NCBI RefSeq assembly: GCF_001865575.2
Contig: NZ_CP017561.2
Coordinates: forward strand, 2,418,001 to 2,482,000
Reading direction: 5' to 3'
Origin: Paraburkholderia sprentiae WSM5005
GTDB lineage: Bacteria; Pseudomonadota; Gammaproteobacteria; Burkholderiales; Burkholderiaceae
DNA: 64,000 bases
In this document: positions 18,530 through 27,796 of the stretch, piece after piece
Position numbering within the stretch: position 1 is the stretch's first letter
How the letters are laid out: each line of letters opens with the position of its first letter
Notes under the pieces: model-generated
Database searches by the model: none
Seen by the model: the letters and a program-made list of their open reading frames with translations, nothing else
What the model was told of the DNA's origin: nothing
Translations under genes and position numbers: made by a program

Positions 18530-19414
18530 ATGAACCTGCTCTACTGGCTCGATCCCTGGGAGTTTTCGCCGACCGTCGTGATCGCGTTGCTAATCCCCGC
18601 GATCCTGTTCGTGCGTGGTGCGCGCAAGGCGCGGCTGTCGCTGCCGCGCCGCCTATCGTTCTGGTTCGGGCTCGTCGCGCTGTATGTCGTGCTGCATACG
18701 CGTCTCGATTATTTCTTCGAGCATGAGTTTTTCATGCATCGCTTGCAGCATCTGGTGCTGCACCATCTCGGGCCGTTCTTCATTGCGCTGTCGTATCCTG
18801 GCGCGGCGTTGCGGGCGGGCATTCCGTTGCGCTGGCGACAGCGCTTCGTACGGCCCGCGCTGCAGGCACCGCTCGTGCGCCGGGTGCTCGACGTCGTCAT
18901 GCACCCGGTCGTGGCGGTCACGCTGTTCGTCGGCTTGATCTACTTCTGGCTGCTATCGCCGATTCATTTTGTCGCGATGCTCGACTGGCGGCTTTATCGC
19001 GTGATGAACTGGAGCATGGCGATCGACGGCATGCTGTTCTGGTGGCTCGTGCTCGATCCGCGTCCGGCGCCGCCTGCGCGTCTGTCGCCGGGCAAGCGCG
19101 TGCTGGTCGTGATCGCGGCGATTCCGCCGCAGATCATCCTCGGCGCGTTCATCTTCTTTACGCCGCACGAGCTGTATCCGATCTATTCGATCTGCGGTCG
19201 CGCGTTCACGTGGCTGAGCCCGATGCGCGATCAGCAGCTCGGCGGACTCCTGCTATGGATTCCGGGTTCGATGATGAGCGTGATCGGCGCGCTGATCGCG
19301 CTGCGTCACTGGATGCGGCTGTCGTCGCGCGGACGCCTGCGCGCGGAGCGGCGCGCCAAAGCGACGCGCGGGCTCACGCACGCGGCGTCGACGACCGCGA
19401 ACGGGCACCGCTGA
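18530..19414 (+). CDS. CtaG (caa3-type) cytochrome c oxidase assembly protein
   Basis: A 294-residue polytopic membrane protein with about seven hydrophobic segments, matching the caa3_CtaG family in its His-rich helix ends (EHEFFMHRLQHLVLHHLGP) and the motif FTPHELYPIY. This CtaG family is distinct from the Cox11 proteins that share the name. Its position behind SCO and PCu(A)C supports a role in copper loading of a terminal oxidase; the exact step is inferred. Confidence 0.85.
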   Translation: MNLLYWLDPWEFSPTVVIALLIPAILFVRGARKARLSLPRRLSFWFGLVALYVVLHTRLDYFFEHEFFMHRLQHLVLHHLGPFFIALSYPGAALRAGIPLRWRQRFVRPALQAPLVRRVLDVVMHPVVAVTLFVGLIYFWLLSPIHFVAMLDWRLYRVMNWSMAIDGMLFWWLVLDPRPAPPARLSPGKRVLVVIAAIPPQIILGAFIFFTPHELYPIYSICGRAFTWLSPMRDQQLGGLLLWIPGSMMSVIGALIALRHWMRLSSRGRLRAERRAKATRGLTHAASTTANGHR

Positions 19415-19416
19415 CC

Positions 19417-19437
19417 CGCTCGCGCTCAGAGCGAGCG
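19417..19437. other. Hairpin between convergent genes
   Basis: CGCTCGC/GCGAGCG with a 7-base loop spans the gap and the last codons of the ElaA-like gene. No T-run follows on either strand, so function as a terminator is doubtful. Confidence 0.3.
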
Positions 19438-19926
19438 CATCCACACGTGCGCGATGCCGTCTTCGTCGTGGATGTCCGAGACCGGGCTGAAGCCGAATGC
19501 ACCGTAAAACCCTTGCAGATGCGCCTGCGCGTGCAGACGGATCGGCGTACCGGGCCACTGCGCACGGATATGCATGAGCGAGCGTTCGAGCATCGCGTTG
19601 CCGAGACCGATGCCGCGAAACGGCACGGTCGTCAACACCCGGCCGATGCGCATGTCGGCGTCTGCCGCATCGGGCAACAACACCCGCAGGTAGCCGGCCA
19701 GGGTCGGCAGCGCCGCATCGTCGCCGGTGCCATACGCGAGCAGATGCCAGGCTTCGACGTCGAGCCCATCGATATCGCCATACACGCAGTGCTGTTCGAC
19801 GACGAACACCGCGCTGCGGGCGGCCAGCATCTCGTAGACTTCCACGCTCGTAAGGTCCACGAACGGCTTCCAACGCCATTCGAGTTGGGCGAGCCGCGCG
19901 GCGGCGGTGTGCTGCAAATCAGTCAT
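19426..19926 (-). CDS. ElaA-like GNAT acetyltransferase
   Basis: A 166-residue cytoplasmic GNAT-fold protein. The N-terminal pattern W-x-PFVDLTSVEVYEMLAARSAVFVVEQ is split by normal variation but fits ElaA (the W..F.eL...LY.lL..R..VFvvEQ pattern), followed by DIDGLDVEAWHLLAY. The acetyl-CoA loop is RIGRVLTTVPFRGIGLGNAM and the C-terminal part is GFYGAFGFSPVSDIHDEDGI. The substrate of ElaA proteins is not established. Convergent with the copper operon. Confidence 0.82.
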   Translation of the reverse strand: MTDLQHTAAARLAQLEWRWKPFVDLTSVEVYEMLAARSAVFVVEQHCVYGDIDGLDVEAWHLLAYGTGDDAALPTLAGYLRVLLPDAADADMRIGRVLTTVPFRGIGLGNAMLERSLMHIRAQWPGTPIRLHAQAHLQGFYGAFGFSPVSDIHDEDGIAHVWMRSL

Positions 19927-20112
19927 TGGTAGCTTTCGGGGTCAATGCGCGACAGCGCGGGCAACGATCCGAATTATGCCGCGCGTGCCCGCCTCGGGCT
20001 ATCGCGCGGGTCGGCTGACGACTGGTTGCGAATCGGCTGAAAAGGGATTATGGCGAAAGCGCGCGGCGGCGAGCCGACTGCCCGTGTCGGGTCGCGAAAT
20101 CCGCGCACGCGC

Positions 20113-20862
20113 TCATAACACCGCTTGCACCGGTCGCGCGAGATGGTCGAGCAGATTGCCGGGGCCGCACAGATGCAGCGCGCCGACGACCACCAGCGTG
20201 CGCTCGCGCGCGTCCAGCAATTCGTTCAGCCGCGCGGCCCACGCGTGATTGCGCACGTCGAGGATCGCCTGACGGATGCCGCTCAGATTGAACATCGGCG
20301 ATTCGACGGCGATGTGCTGTATCGCGCGCAGGTCGCCTTCCAGCCATGCGGCGTGCATCCGTTCGAGCGTGCGCTGCGGTTCGCCACGGTCGGCCATCAG
20401 CAGGTCGAGCGCGGCGGCGATGGCTTCGAGCGGAATCGATCCCAGCGCAACTGCCACGTCCTGCGCGGACTCGAGATAGCGATACGGCTTCGCCTGCGAG
20501 ATCGCCGAGCGCAGCATGCGCGGCTCGACACCTTCGACGACCTGCTGCAGCAGCGTCGGCGCGGCGATCATCGCGGCCCACGGACGCAGTGTTTCAAGGG
20601 GCGCGAGCAGACCGTCGGTCGGCCAGAGTGCCCGCAGCTGCGTCCAGGCTTCGTCGCGCATCAGGGGTCGCAGTTGCGCGGCGGCGGGGTGCGCTTCGGC
20701 TTTGAGAAACGGCAGGATCGTCGCTGGGTCGGACTCGAACACGAGCGCGTCGGCCCAGTCATAGGCTCCGGTGACCCACGGCGGCGTTCGACGGCTGGTC
20801 GCGGGGAACAGATGCATCGAGCCGAGCAGCCGGAGCTGGGTGCCGGTGAGTTGAAAATACAT
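20113..20862 (-). CDS. TraB/GumN family protein
   Basis: A 249-residue protein without a signal peptide. It begins like the TraB/GumN fold with LRLLGSMHLFPA, has an alpha-helical middle, and ends with the conserved block TLVVVGALHLCGPGNLLDHL. These motifs place it in the family that includes Tiki-like proteases and plasmid TraB, but no function for bacterial members of this type is secure. It is a single gene; a TAGAAT -10 lies about 40 bases upstream. Confidence 0.72.
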   Translation of the reverse strand: MYFQLTGTQLRLLGSMHLFPATSRRTPPWVTGAYDWADALVFESDPATILPFLKAEAHPAAAQLRPLMRDEAWTQLRALWPTDGLLAPLETLRPWAAMIAAPTLLQQVVEGVEPRMLRSAISQAKPYRYLESAQDVAVALGSIPLEAIAAALDLLMADRGEPQRTLERMHAAWLEGDLRAIQHIAVESPMFNLSGIRQAILDVRNHAWAARLNELLDARERTLVVVGALHLCGPGNLLDHLARPVQAVL

Positions 20863-20898
20863 GCGGCTTCAATGAAAACGGGCGATGACGATGCTGCG

Positions 20899-20904
20899 AT
20901 TCTA
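20899..20904 (-). promoter_or_regulatory. Candidate -10 of the TraB/GumN gene
   Basis: TAGAAT on the minus strand, about 37 bases before the ATG. The hexamer at -35 (CTGCCT, 17-base spacing) is weak. Confidence 0.35.
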
Positions 20905-21252
20905 TCGCCCGATGTGCAGTCAGGCAGGAATCAAAATCAACGGCGATCAATTGCGTACATCGATAAATTCGGCGACCTATCAAACGCTTAATGCCGATTA
21001 TTGGCCACCTTTGAACGACTCGAGTTCTCGCTTAACGGGCGACTTCCGGCACATGCGAGAATGCTTTATATGCGCCCCGTCGCCTGAAGCGGTCTCTCGT
21101 CGACGCTCGACATTCGCGCCGCAGCGCGTTTGTGCTTCGGTGCCCAACTGCGCGCCCGAAGTAGCACGTCTGCAACGGGCGATCCGATCGAACGATCCCG
21201 ATCGCACTGGTGGCGACGTTCAAGAAAGGCCGGCGAAAAAGGAACGGAAAAA
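20905..21252. other. Gap between TraB/GumN gene and tRNA operon terminator
   Basis: About 350 bases, AT-richer than surrounding genes. Apart from the promoter region of the leftward gene I see no coding frame, repeat or RNA structure. Confidence 0.5.
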
Positions 21253-21280
21253 GAAAAGCCCCGACTTGTCGGGGCTTTTC
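21253..21280 (-). terminator. Terminator of the pgsA-tRNA operon
   Basis: A perfect 13-bp stem GAAAAGCCCCGAC/GTCGGGGCTTTTC with a 2-base gap is followed on the minus strand by TTTTTCC, 12 bases past tRNA-Cys. Confidence 0.92.
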
Positions 21281-21292
21281 TTCGTCAAAGAC

Positions 21293-21366
21293 TGGAGGCG
21301 CGAGCCGGAGTCGAACCGGCCTAAACGGCTTTGCAGGCCGCTGCATAACCGCTTTGCTATCGCGCC
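21293..21366 (-). tRNA. tRNA-Cys (anticodon GCA)
   Basis: On the minus strand the acceptor stem GGCGCGA/TCGCGCC, anticodon loop CTGCAAA and encoded CCA are clear. It is last in the pgsA-Gly-Gly-Cys transcript, the same order as E. coli pgsA-glyW-cysT, without the leucine tRNA. Confidence 0.95.
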
Positions 21367-21490
21367 GCAAACGGACTGGAACCTGGACATGGGTTCGCAG
21401 ATTTATCCGGTAACCGGAGGGCGGAAGCTCTGGAAAATTCAGAACGACCGCCGTTCCAAACAAAAAGGGAAGCGTTGCTTCCCTGATGTA

Positions 21491-21566
21491 TGGAGCGGGA
21501 GACGAGGCTCGAACTCGCGACCTCAACCTTGGCAAGGTTGCGCTCTACCAACTGAGCTACTCCCGC
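21491..21566 (-). tRNA. tRNA-Gly (anticodon GCC), copy 2 in transcript order
   Basis: The minus strand gives acceptor GCGGGAG/CTCCCGC, anticodon loop TTGCCAA and encoded CCA. It is identical to the neighbouring copy except for one compensated pair at the base of the acceptor stem. Confidence 0.96.
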
Positions 21567-21629
21567 ATTGAACTGCTTCACATCGCGCTGCGTTTTTTAC
21601 TTCGCCAAACAACGCGATGCTTAGAAAAC

Positions 21630-21705
21630 TGGAGCGGGAAACGAGGCTCGAACTCGCGACCTCAACCTTGGCAAGGTTGCGCTCTACCAACTGAGCTATT
21701 CCCGC
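21630..21705 (-). tRNA. tRNA-Gly (anticodon GCC), copy 1 in transcript order
   Basis: Acceptor GCGGGAA/TTCCCGC, anticodon loop TTGCCAA, encoded CCA. Both members of pair 7:66 differ from the other copy (A-U here, G-C there). Confidence 0.96.
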
Positions 21706-21894
21706 GTTGTACTGCACTTACTGCTCGACTACGTTTCCGGTGTTTCGCGTTGCGTGCATCGGAGAAACGAGATTATGGAGAAGCGACTGAAACGTGTCAA
21801 CCCCTGTGCCTGTCCGCTTTAAAGAAAATATTTCGCTCGTAGTGCGGCGGGTTCGAACAGCCTTTTGCGCGCCCGCCTCCTTCTTTTCACGCCG

Positions 21895-22488
21895 TCACGC
21901 AATGCCGCCGCGCTCGCGAATCTGCGGCCATGCGAGCTTCATGTAGTACAGCATCGACCAGATGGTCAGGAACGCCGCGAGATAGATCAGCCACAGCCCC
22001 CACACGCGTGTATCGACCGTCAGGCCGCGCCCGAGCGGCAGCGGGCCATAGAACAGCAGCATCGGAATCGCGACCATCTGGCACGCGGTCTTGAACTTGC
22101 CGAGCGAGTTCACCGCGACGCTCTTCGACGCGCCGATCTGCGCCATCCATTCCCGCAGCGCCGAGATCGCGATTTCGCGTCCGACGATCACGAGCGCGAT
22201 CGCCGAATCGATCCGCGTGAGCTGCACGAGCACGAGCAGTGCCGCGGTCACCATCAGCTTGTCGGCGACGGGATCGAGAAACGCGCCGAATGCCGAAGTC
22301 TGATTCCATTTGCGGGCCAGAAAACCGTCGAACCAGTCGGTGAGCGCGGCCAGAATGAAGATCGTCGCGGCCGCGAGATTGCGGTGCGCGAGGCTCATCA
22401 TCATGTCGGGCAAATAGAACACACCGACGACGAGCGGAATGAGCACGATCCGCAGCCAGGTCAGGAATATCGGGAAATTAAACGGCAT
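21895..22488 (-). CDS. pgsA: CDP-diacylglycerol-glycerol-3-phosphate 3-phosphatidyltransferase
   Basis: A 197-residue inner-membrane enzyme that makes phosphatidylglycerol phosphate. The CDP-alcohol phosphatidyltransferase motif is complete: Asp51, Asp54-Gly55, Ala58-Arg59, Gly68, Asp72, Asp76. About five hydrophobic helices are seen. The start MPFNFPIFLTW is the standard family N-terminus; the frame stays open upstream but into non-homologous sequence. It lies 191 bases after uvrC and just before two glycine tRNAs and a cysteine tRNA on the same strand, as in E. coli. Confidence 0.94.
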   Translation of the reverse strand: MPFNFPIFLTWLRIVLIPLVVGVFYLPDMMMSLAHRNLAAATIFILAALTDWFDGFLARKWNQTSAFGAFLDPVADKLMVTAALLVLVQLTRIDSAIALVIVGREIAISALREWMAQIGASKSVAVNSLGKFKTACQMVAIPMLLFYGPLPLGRGLTVDTRVWGLWLIYLAAFLTIWSMLYYMKLAWPQIRERGGIA

Positions 22489-22679
22489 GGGGCAGGCGCA
22501 GCGTCTGACGAGTGAGTTGCAATTGTGCCGTGTCGCAAGGCCTGCCACAAGCAAGCGGGCGCGGGGGTGGCAAACGGGTCGCGCCCGGGCGTGATTCGCC
22601 AAAGCCGGCGTATCGGCAGCGAGGCGCCTCGGGTCCGGCGCGCCGTCTTGTCGATAACCGCGCGGCGCGGCCGGCAAAT

Positions 22680-24911
22680 TCAATGCAATTGCCGGTAGAT
22701 CTGCTCGGCAAGCGCCTGCGATATGCCTTCGACGCTCGCGAGATCCTCGACGCTCGCGGCCACCACGCCGCGCAGGCCGCCAAACCGCGCGAGCAGGCGC
22801 TGACGCCGCTTCGCCCCGACGCCTTCCAGTTCTTCGAGCCGCGAGGTCTGGCGCGTCTTGCCGCGTTTGGCGCGCATGCCGGTGATCGCGAAACGGTGCG
22901 CTTCGTCGCGGATCTGCGCGACCAGCATCAGCGCGGCACTTTCCTTGCCGAGTTCAAGCGGCGTGCGGCCGTCCGCGAAAATCAGCGTCTCGAGACCCAC
23001 CTTGCGCCCCTCGCCCTTCGCGACGCCGACCAGCATCCCGGTATCGAGCCCCAGCTCCGTGAACACCTGCCGCGCGATCTCCACCTGTCCCTTGCCGCCG
23101 TCGATCAGCACGATGGTCGGCAGGACGCCGCCGGCCGCGGCCGGCTCGGCGGCATCGGCGGCGAGCGACGGATCGGCCGCCGCGTCGCTTTGCGATTCGG
23201 CGGCTTCGTCGCTGGCATTCGCGGCGGCTTGCGCGACCATCTTCTCGTAGCGGCGCGTGAGCACCTGGCGCATCGCCGCGTAATCGTCGCCGGGCGTGAT
23301 GCCGGTGATGTTGTAGCGCCGATACTCGGACGACTGCATCTTGTGATGGTGATAGACGACGCACGACGCCTGCGTCGCCTCGCCCATCGTGTGACTGATG
23401 TCGAAGCATTCGATGCGCAGATGCGCGAGGTCGTCGCACTCCATGCCAAGCGTGTCGGTCAGCGCGCGCGTGCGCGCCTGCTGCGAGCCCTGCTCGGAGA
23501 GCAGGCGCGCGAGCGCGAGCCGCGCGTTCTGCTCGGCCATCGCGAGCCACGCGCGCCGCTGCCCTTGCGGTTGACGCAGCACCGTCACCTTATGGCCCGC
23601 CTGTTCGCTCAGCACGTCGACGAGTTCGCGCGCCGGCGCATGGCTGACCACGAGCACCGGCGGTACCCGATTGCCGAGGTAATGCTGTGCGATGAACGCT
23701 TCGAGCACTTCCGATTCGATGCCGCCGGGCGCGCGGCCCCGGCGACGCTGCGTAGCAAAGGCCGATTCCGCGTTGCCGTCGGCGCCTTCATCGCTGAGTC
23801 CGTCCGCGCTCGCTTCGGCAGCTGCGTCGATCGCAGCTTCGTCACTGGCGTCGGCGTCTTCGTCCTCGTCTTCGTCTTCCGCTGGCATGTCGCGCGCGAT
23901 CGCAAGCGCATCGGCCGTGGCACTGGCCGCTTCGGCTGACGGCGCGGCTACCTGCGCATCCGCCGAAGCGGCATGCTGATCGCCGTCTTCTTCGAGCCCG
24001 CCTTCCTCCGCCGTCAACGCGCTCTCCACGTGGGCGGGAAAGTACGCCTTGTCGCCGAGATGCCGCCCGCCGCGCACCATCGCGAGATTCACGCAAACGC
24101 GGCCACCGAGCGCGACCACCGCGAGAATGTCGACGTCGCTATCGCTGCCGACTTCGATCGCCTGCTGATGCAGCACCGTGGACAGCGAACTCATCTGATT
24201 ACGCACCGCCGCGGCTTGCTCGAACTTCAGTTCGCTCGCGAACGCATGCATCTTCTGCTCGAGCTCCTTCATCACCTCGCTTTGGCGGCCAAGCAGAAAG
24301 CGCGACGCGTTGGCAACGTCGCGCGCGTAATCCTCTTCGCTGATGTTCGCGACGCACGGCGCCGTGCAACGGCCGATCTGATGCAGCAGACACGGCCGCG
24401 TGCGGTTGTTGAACACCGAGTCTTCGCAGGTGCGCAGCTGAAATACGCGCTGCAGGATCTGGATGCTCTCGCGCACCGCCCACGCGCTCGGGAAAGGGCC
24501 GAAGTACTGGTTCTTGCGATCGACCGAGCCGCGGTAATAGGCCATCCGCGGAAATTTGTGACCGGTCAGCTTCAGATACGGGTACGACTTGTCGTCGCGA
24601 AACAGGATGTTGTAACGCGGCGTGAGCGCCTTGATCAGGTTGTTTTCGAGCAGCAACGCCTCGGCCTCGGAACGCGTGGCCGTCGTCTCGATACGCGCGA
24701 TGCGCGTGACCATCATCGCGATGCGCGGTGACAGCTGCGTCTTGGTGAAGTAGCTCGATACGCGCTTTTTCAGATCGCGCGCCTTGCCGACGTAGAGCAC
24801 CGCGCCAGTCGTGTCGTAATAACGGTAGACGCCGGGCAGATGCGGCAGTTGAGCGAGCACCTTTTTCGGCTCGAACGTGTCGGGGGCGTCGCTTGCTTCG
24901 GGTTCGGTCAT
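22680..24911 (-). CDS. uvrC: Excinuclease ABC subunit C
   Basis: A 743-residue nuclease subunit that makes both incisions in nucleotide excision repair. The order is: GIY-YIG domain ([20 protein letters not shown], residues 27-46), Cys-containing region [23 protein letters not shown] domain about 210-250, RNase H-like endonuclease domain with catalytic FDISH near 503, and tandem HhH at the C-terminus. Two inserts make it longer than the 610 residues of E. coli UvrC: an acidic Ala/Asp/Glu-rich stretch at about 301-397, and an Ala/Asp/Ser-rich stretch at about 562-596 inside the endonuclease domain. It precedes pgsA, as in E. coli. Confidence 0.96.
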   Translation of the reverse strand: MTEPEASDAPDTFEPKKVLAQLPHLPGVYRYYDTTGAVLYVGKARDLKKRVSSYFTKTQLSPRIAMMVTRIARIETTATRSEAEALLLENNLIKALTPRYNILFRDDKSYPYLKLTGHKFPRMAYYRGSVDRKNQYFGPFPSAWAVRESIQILQRVFQLRTCEDSVFNNRTRPCLLHQIGRCTAPCVANISEEDYARDVANASRFLLGRQSEVMKELEQKMHAFASELKFEQAAAVRNQMSSLSTVLHQQAIEVGSDSDVDILAVVALGGRVCVNLAMVRGGRHLGDKAYFPAHVESALTAEEGGLEEDGDQHAASADAQVAAPSAEAASATADALAIARDMPAEDEDEDEDADASDEAAIDAAAEASADGLSDEGADGNAESAFATQRRRGRAPGGIESEVLEAFIAQHYLGNRVPPVLVVSHAPARELVDVLSEQAGHKVTVLRQPQGQRRAWLAMAEQNARLALARLLSEQGSQQARTRALTDTLGMECDDLAHLRIECFDISHTMGEATQASCVVYHHHKMQSSEYRRYNITGITPGDDYAAMRQVLTRRYEKMVAQAAANASDEAAESQSDAAADPSLAADAAEPAAAGGVLPTIVLIDGGKGQVEIARQVFTELGLDTGMLVGVAKGEGRKVGLETLIFADGRTPLELGKESAALMLVAQIRDEAHRFAITGMRAKRGKTRQTSRLEELEGVGAKRRQRLLARFGGLRGVVAASVEDLASVEGISQALAEQIYRQLH

Positions 24912-25155
24912 GCGGCTCGATTGGATGGGACGGTCTCGCGCTGCCTCGCCGCTTGCACCGATTGCGCCGACCGCGCTGGCTGGTGCCCGGCGTCGTGCAC
25001 CGTCGGTCGTTTCGCGCGTTGCGCCATGCGGCCCGCGTGTCGGGCAAAGGACGCGCGCGATCGCGAGGGAGGCTTTAGAATCGCCAGTTTAGAACATTCC
25101 GCGTGGGTTCGGACCCGCTCCGCGTCGCCGGAGTCACCGAGCCAGCATAGCCGCC

Positions 25156-26349
25156 ATGCCCTCCGTCGCGCCCGATTCCGGATCACCCGCCGCCCCTGCC
25201 ACCCCGATCGCCTGCGATATCTTCTGCGCGGTGATCGACAACTTCGGCGACATCGGCGTGTGCTGGCGCCTGGCGCGCCAACTCGCGCGCGAGCACGGCT
25301 GGCAGGTCCGCGTGTTCGTCGACGATCTGCACGCGTTCAAGAGGCTGTGCCCGTCGCTCGCGCTCGAGCGTGCACGGCAGACGCTCGACGGCATCGTCAT
25401 CGAGCATTGGCATCCGCCGTCCCATGCCGGCGATACGCTCGAAGTCGCCGATGTCGTGATCGAGGCGTTCGCCTGCGAGTTGCCGCCCGTCTATATCGCG
25501 GCGATGGCCGAACGCGCGCGTACGCCGCTGTGGATCAACCTCGAATATCTGAGCGCCGAGGACTGGATCGCCGATTTTCATCTGCGGCCGTCGCCCCACC
25601 CGCGCCATGCGCTCAGCAAGACCTTCTTTTTTCCCGGCCTCGGCCCCGGCACCGGTGGCGTCCTGAAGGAGCGCGATCTCGACGCGGCGCGAGCCGCGTT
25701 CGAAGGCTCGCCGGCCGCGCGCACGGACTGGTGGCGCAACGCCACCGGCCACGCGCCGCCGCCTGCCGATGCCACCGTCGTATCGCTGTTCGCCTACGAA
25801 AACCCGGCCGTCGACAGCCTGCTCGACCAATGGCGCGACAGCGCAAGTCCGATCGTACTGCTGGTGCCCGAAGGTCGCATTTCGGGCGCGGTCGCGCGTT
25901 TTTTCGGTTTAGCGTCGTTTGCAGCGGGCACCCATGCGACGCGCAGCAACCTCACCGCGCACGCGCTCGCGTTCACCGCACAGCCGGGGTACGACGCACT
26001 GCTCTGGGCGAGCGACGTCAATTTCGTGCGCGGCGAGGACTCGTTCGTGCGCGCGCAGTGGACCGCGAAGCCGTTCGTCTGGCACATCTATCCGCAGGCC
26101 GACGACGCCCATCTGCCCAAGCTCGACGCCGCACTCGCGCATTACACCCGCACGCTGCCCACGGACGCGCGCGCCGCGCTCGAGCGTTTCTGGCACGCGT
26201 GGAACGGCGCGGGCCAGCCGAACTGGGCGGAATTCGTGCGCCACTATCCGGCGCTGAAGCGGCGCGCCGCGGCCTGGGCGGTCGAACTCGCGCAAGCCGG
26301 CGATCTCGCCGGAAATCTGACCTCGTTCGCAAAAACTCAGTTAAAATAA
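25156..26349 (+). CDS. earP: EF-P arginine rhamnosyltransferase
   Basis: A 397-residue GT-B glycosyltransferase that transfers rhamnose from dTDP-rhamnose to an arginine of elongation factor P. Family markers are the N-terminal CDIFCAVIDNFGDIGVCWRL, the acceptor-site segment FACELPPVYIAAM, WINLEYLSAEDWI, and the donor-site block FVRGEDSFVRAQWTAKPFVW. The ATG at 25156 gives about 20 residues before the conserved part. efp lies 391 bases downstream on the same strand and has the modified arginine, as expected for this pair. Confidence 0.94.
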   Translation: MPSVAPDSGSPAAPATPIACDIFCAVIDNFGDIGVCWRLARQLAREHGWQVRVFVDDLHAFKRLCPSLALERARQTLDGIVIEHWHPPSHAGDTLEVADVVIEAFACELPPVYIAAMAERARTPLWINLEYLSAEDWIADFHLRPSPHPRHALSKTFFFPGLGPGTGGVLKERDLDAARAAFEGSPAARTDWWRNATGHAPPPADATVVSLFAYENPAVDSLLDQWRDSASPIVLLVPEGRISGAVARFFGLASFAAGTHATRSNLTAHALAFTAQPGYDALLWASDVNFVRGEDSFVRAQWTAKPFVWHIYPQADDAHLPKLDAALAHYTRTLPTDARAALERFWHAWNGAGQPNWAEFVRHYPALKRRAAAWAVELAQAGDLAGNLTSFAKTQLK

Positions 26350-26740
26350 GCGGTTATCCAACGGCCGACGACGCAAGCGCGGCCCGATTCGAGCAACAAC
26401 CGCGTGGTCAGCCCGTTTGACCGGTCCCCTCGAAAAACACAGCAAGCGTCCCGACCTTCTAGCCGGGCGCGCAAATGTCAAAAAAGGGACGTATGTTGTG
26501 GTGTTGCAGATCGGCGCCACTCGTGTACACGCCCGAGCAGGGTAAAAATCAGGTAACGGACAGGTGAGAACGCCGGGGCATCACGCCGTGGATCTTCACC
26601 GCGCGCCGGTCGCGTTTCACGCATCCGAGCTGCGGCCGCTGCACGCGGCGCGCGGCAGGCGGTGAGTGAAACACCGACGCCGCTTGCGCCGTATGCCGTT
26701 GAGCAACAGTTAAGCTATTTATCTCGTACAGGACAGTTTT
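26350..26740. other. Intergenic region between earP and efp
   Basis: About 390 bases with no coding frame worth listing. It should hold the efp promoter; TTGACC at 26417-26422 is a good -35 but no matching -10 follows at 16-18 bases. AGGA lies 7 bases before the efp ATG. Confidence 0.45.
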
Positions 26741-27298
26741 ATGAAGACCGCACAGGAACTCCGCACCGGCAACGTGGTGATGATCGGCGCAGACGCAATG
26801 GTCGTGCAAAAGGCCGAATACAACAAATCGGGCCGCAACTCCGCCGTCGTCAAGATGAAGTTCAAGAACCTGCTGACCGGCGCAGGCATGGAAGCCGTGT
26901 ACAAGGCGGACGACAAGTTCGACGTCGTCGTGCTCGAGCGCAAGGAAGTGACGTACTCGTACTTCGCCGACCCGATGTACGTGTTCATGGACGCCGACTA
27001 CAACCAGTACGAAGTCGAAGCCGAAATGATGGGCGACGCGATGCACTACCTCGAAGACGGCATGGCTTGCGAAGTCGTGTTCTACAACGAGAAGGCGATC
27101 TCGGTCGAACTGCCGACCACGCTGGTTCGCGAAATCATCTACACGGAACCGGCTGTCAAGGGCGATACGTCGTCCGGCAAGGTGCTGAAGAACGCCAAGC
27201 TGAATACCGGCTTCGAACTGCAAGTGCCGCTGTTTTGCAACATCGGCGACAAGATCGAAATCGACACACGCACGCACGAATACCGCAGCCGCGCCTAA
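26741..27298 (+). CDS. efp: Elongation factor P
   Basis: A 185-residue translation factor that relieves ribosome stalling at polyproline. It has the usual KOW-like N-terminal domain and two OB domains. The loop that reaches the peptidyl-transfer centre reads KSGRN with Arg32, the residue rhamnosylated by EarP in Pseudomonas, Neisseria and Burkholderia types; the lysine type found in E. coli is absent. The C-terminus [22 protein letters not shown] matches the family. A terminator follows. Confidence 0.97.
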   Translation: MKTAQELRTGNVVMIGADAMVVQKAEYNKSGRNSAVVKMKFKNLLTGAGMEAVYKADDKFDVVVLERKEVTYSYFADPMYVFMDADYNQYEVEAEMMGDAMHYLEDGMACEVVFYNEKAISVELPTTLVREIIYTEPAVKGDTSSGKVLKNAKLNTGFELQVPLFCNIGDKIEIDTRTHEYRSRA

Positions 27299-27345
27299 GC
27301 GGCGCCCTGCCTCATCCTCAGCGCCGGCACTCTGCCGGCCTGCAC

Positions 27346-27376
27346 AAAAAGCGCTCGATTTTGGGCGCTTTTTCTT
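27346..27376 (+). terminator. Terminator of efp
   Basis: AAAAAGCGC/GCGCTTTTT with a 10-base loop and a T-rich tail TTTTTCTTTT, about 50 bases after the efp stop. Confidence 0.8.
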
Positions 27377-27498
27377 TTCTGTCCCGCCGTGTATGGTTTA
27401 GGAAAACTTTACCGGCAAGTTTCTCAAAATTACCATCGCGGCCTCCGCATTTCGCGTCGCGCGCCCCGCAAGCTGTTGATCCGTTTCACCAAAACTGT

Positions 27499-27515
27499 TT
27501 GGCACAATCTCTGCT
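27499..27515 (+). promoter_or_regulatory. Sigma-54 promoter upstream of the CsbD-like gene
   Basis: TTGGCACAATCTCTGCT matches the -24/-12 consensus YTGGCACGrNNNTTGCW except for two positions, with the GG and GC dinucleotides at the invariant spacing. The start codon of the CsbD-like gene is 50 bases downstream, and GGAGG precedes it. No other gene lies between. Confidence 0.7.
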
Positions 27516-27564
27516 AAGTGGTGAGTTACGCGAGTACCGCTGATTTTCAAAAGGGGGAGGCACC

Positions 27565-27771
27565 ATGAACAACGACATCACTGAAGGCAAGTGGAAACAA
27601 ATGATCGGCAAGGCAAAGGCCGCATGGGGCGAACTGACGGACGACGAGTTGACCAAGGCGGAAGGCCGGGCCGAGAGGCTCACCGGTCTGATCCAGGAAC
27701 GCTATGGCAAAACCCGTGAACAGGCAGAACTCGAGGTGCGCCGGTTTTTCGATAGCAACCGGGATTTCTGA
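27565..27771 (+). CDS. CsbD family stress-response protein
   Basis: A 68-residue hydrophilic protein that matches the CsbD pattern: NNDITEGKWKQMIGKAKAAW, then ELTDDELTKAEG, then LIQERYGKTREQAE. Members are induced by general stress in many bacteria, but no molecular function is established. A strong ribosome binding site (GGAGG, 4 bases before ATG) and a sigma-54 promoter upstream suggest high, conditional expression. A response regulator of the sigma-54 activator class follows 189 bases downstream. Confidence 0.88.
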   Translation: MNNDITEGKWKQMIGKAKAAWGELTDDELTKAEGRAERLTGLIQERYGKTREQAELEVRRFFDSNRDF

Positions 27772-27796
27772 CAGGACTAGTGAAGGAACTACAGGC

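Noticed and set aside
19417..19437. Terminator between the CtaG-type and ElaA-like genes
   Set aside because: A hairpin exists, but no T-run follows on either strand; kept only as a low-confidence structure.
26417..26445. efp promoter starting with TTGACC
   Set aside because: Good -35 match but no acceptable -10 at 16-18 bases.
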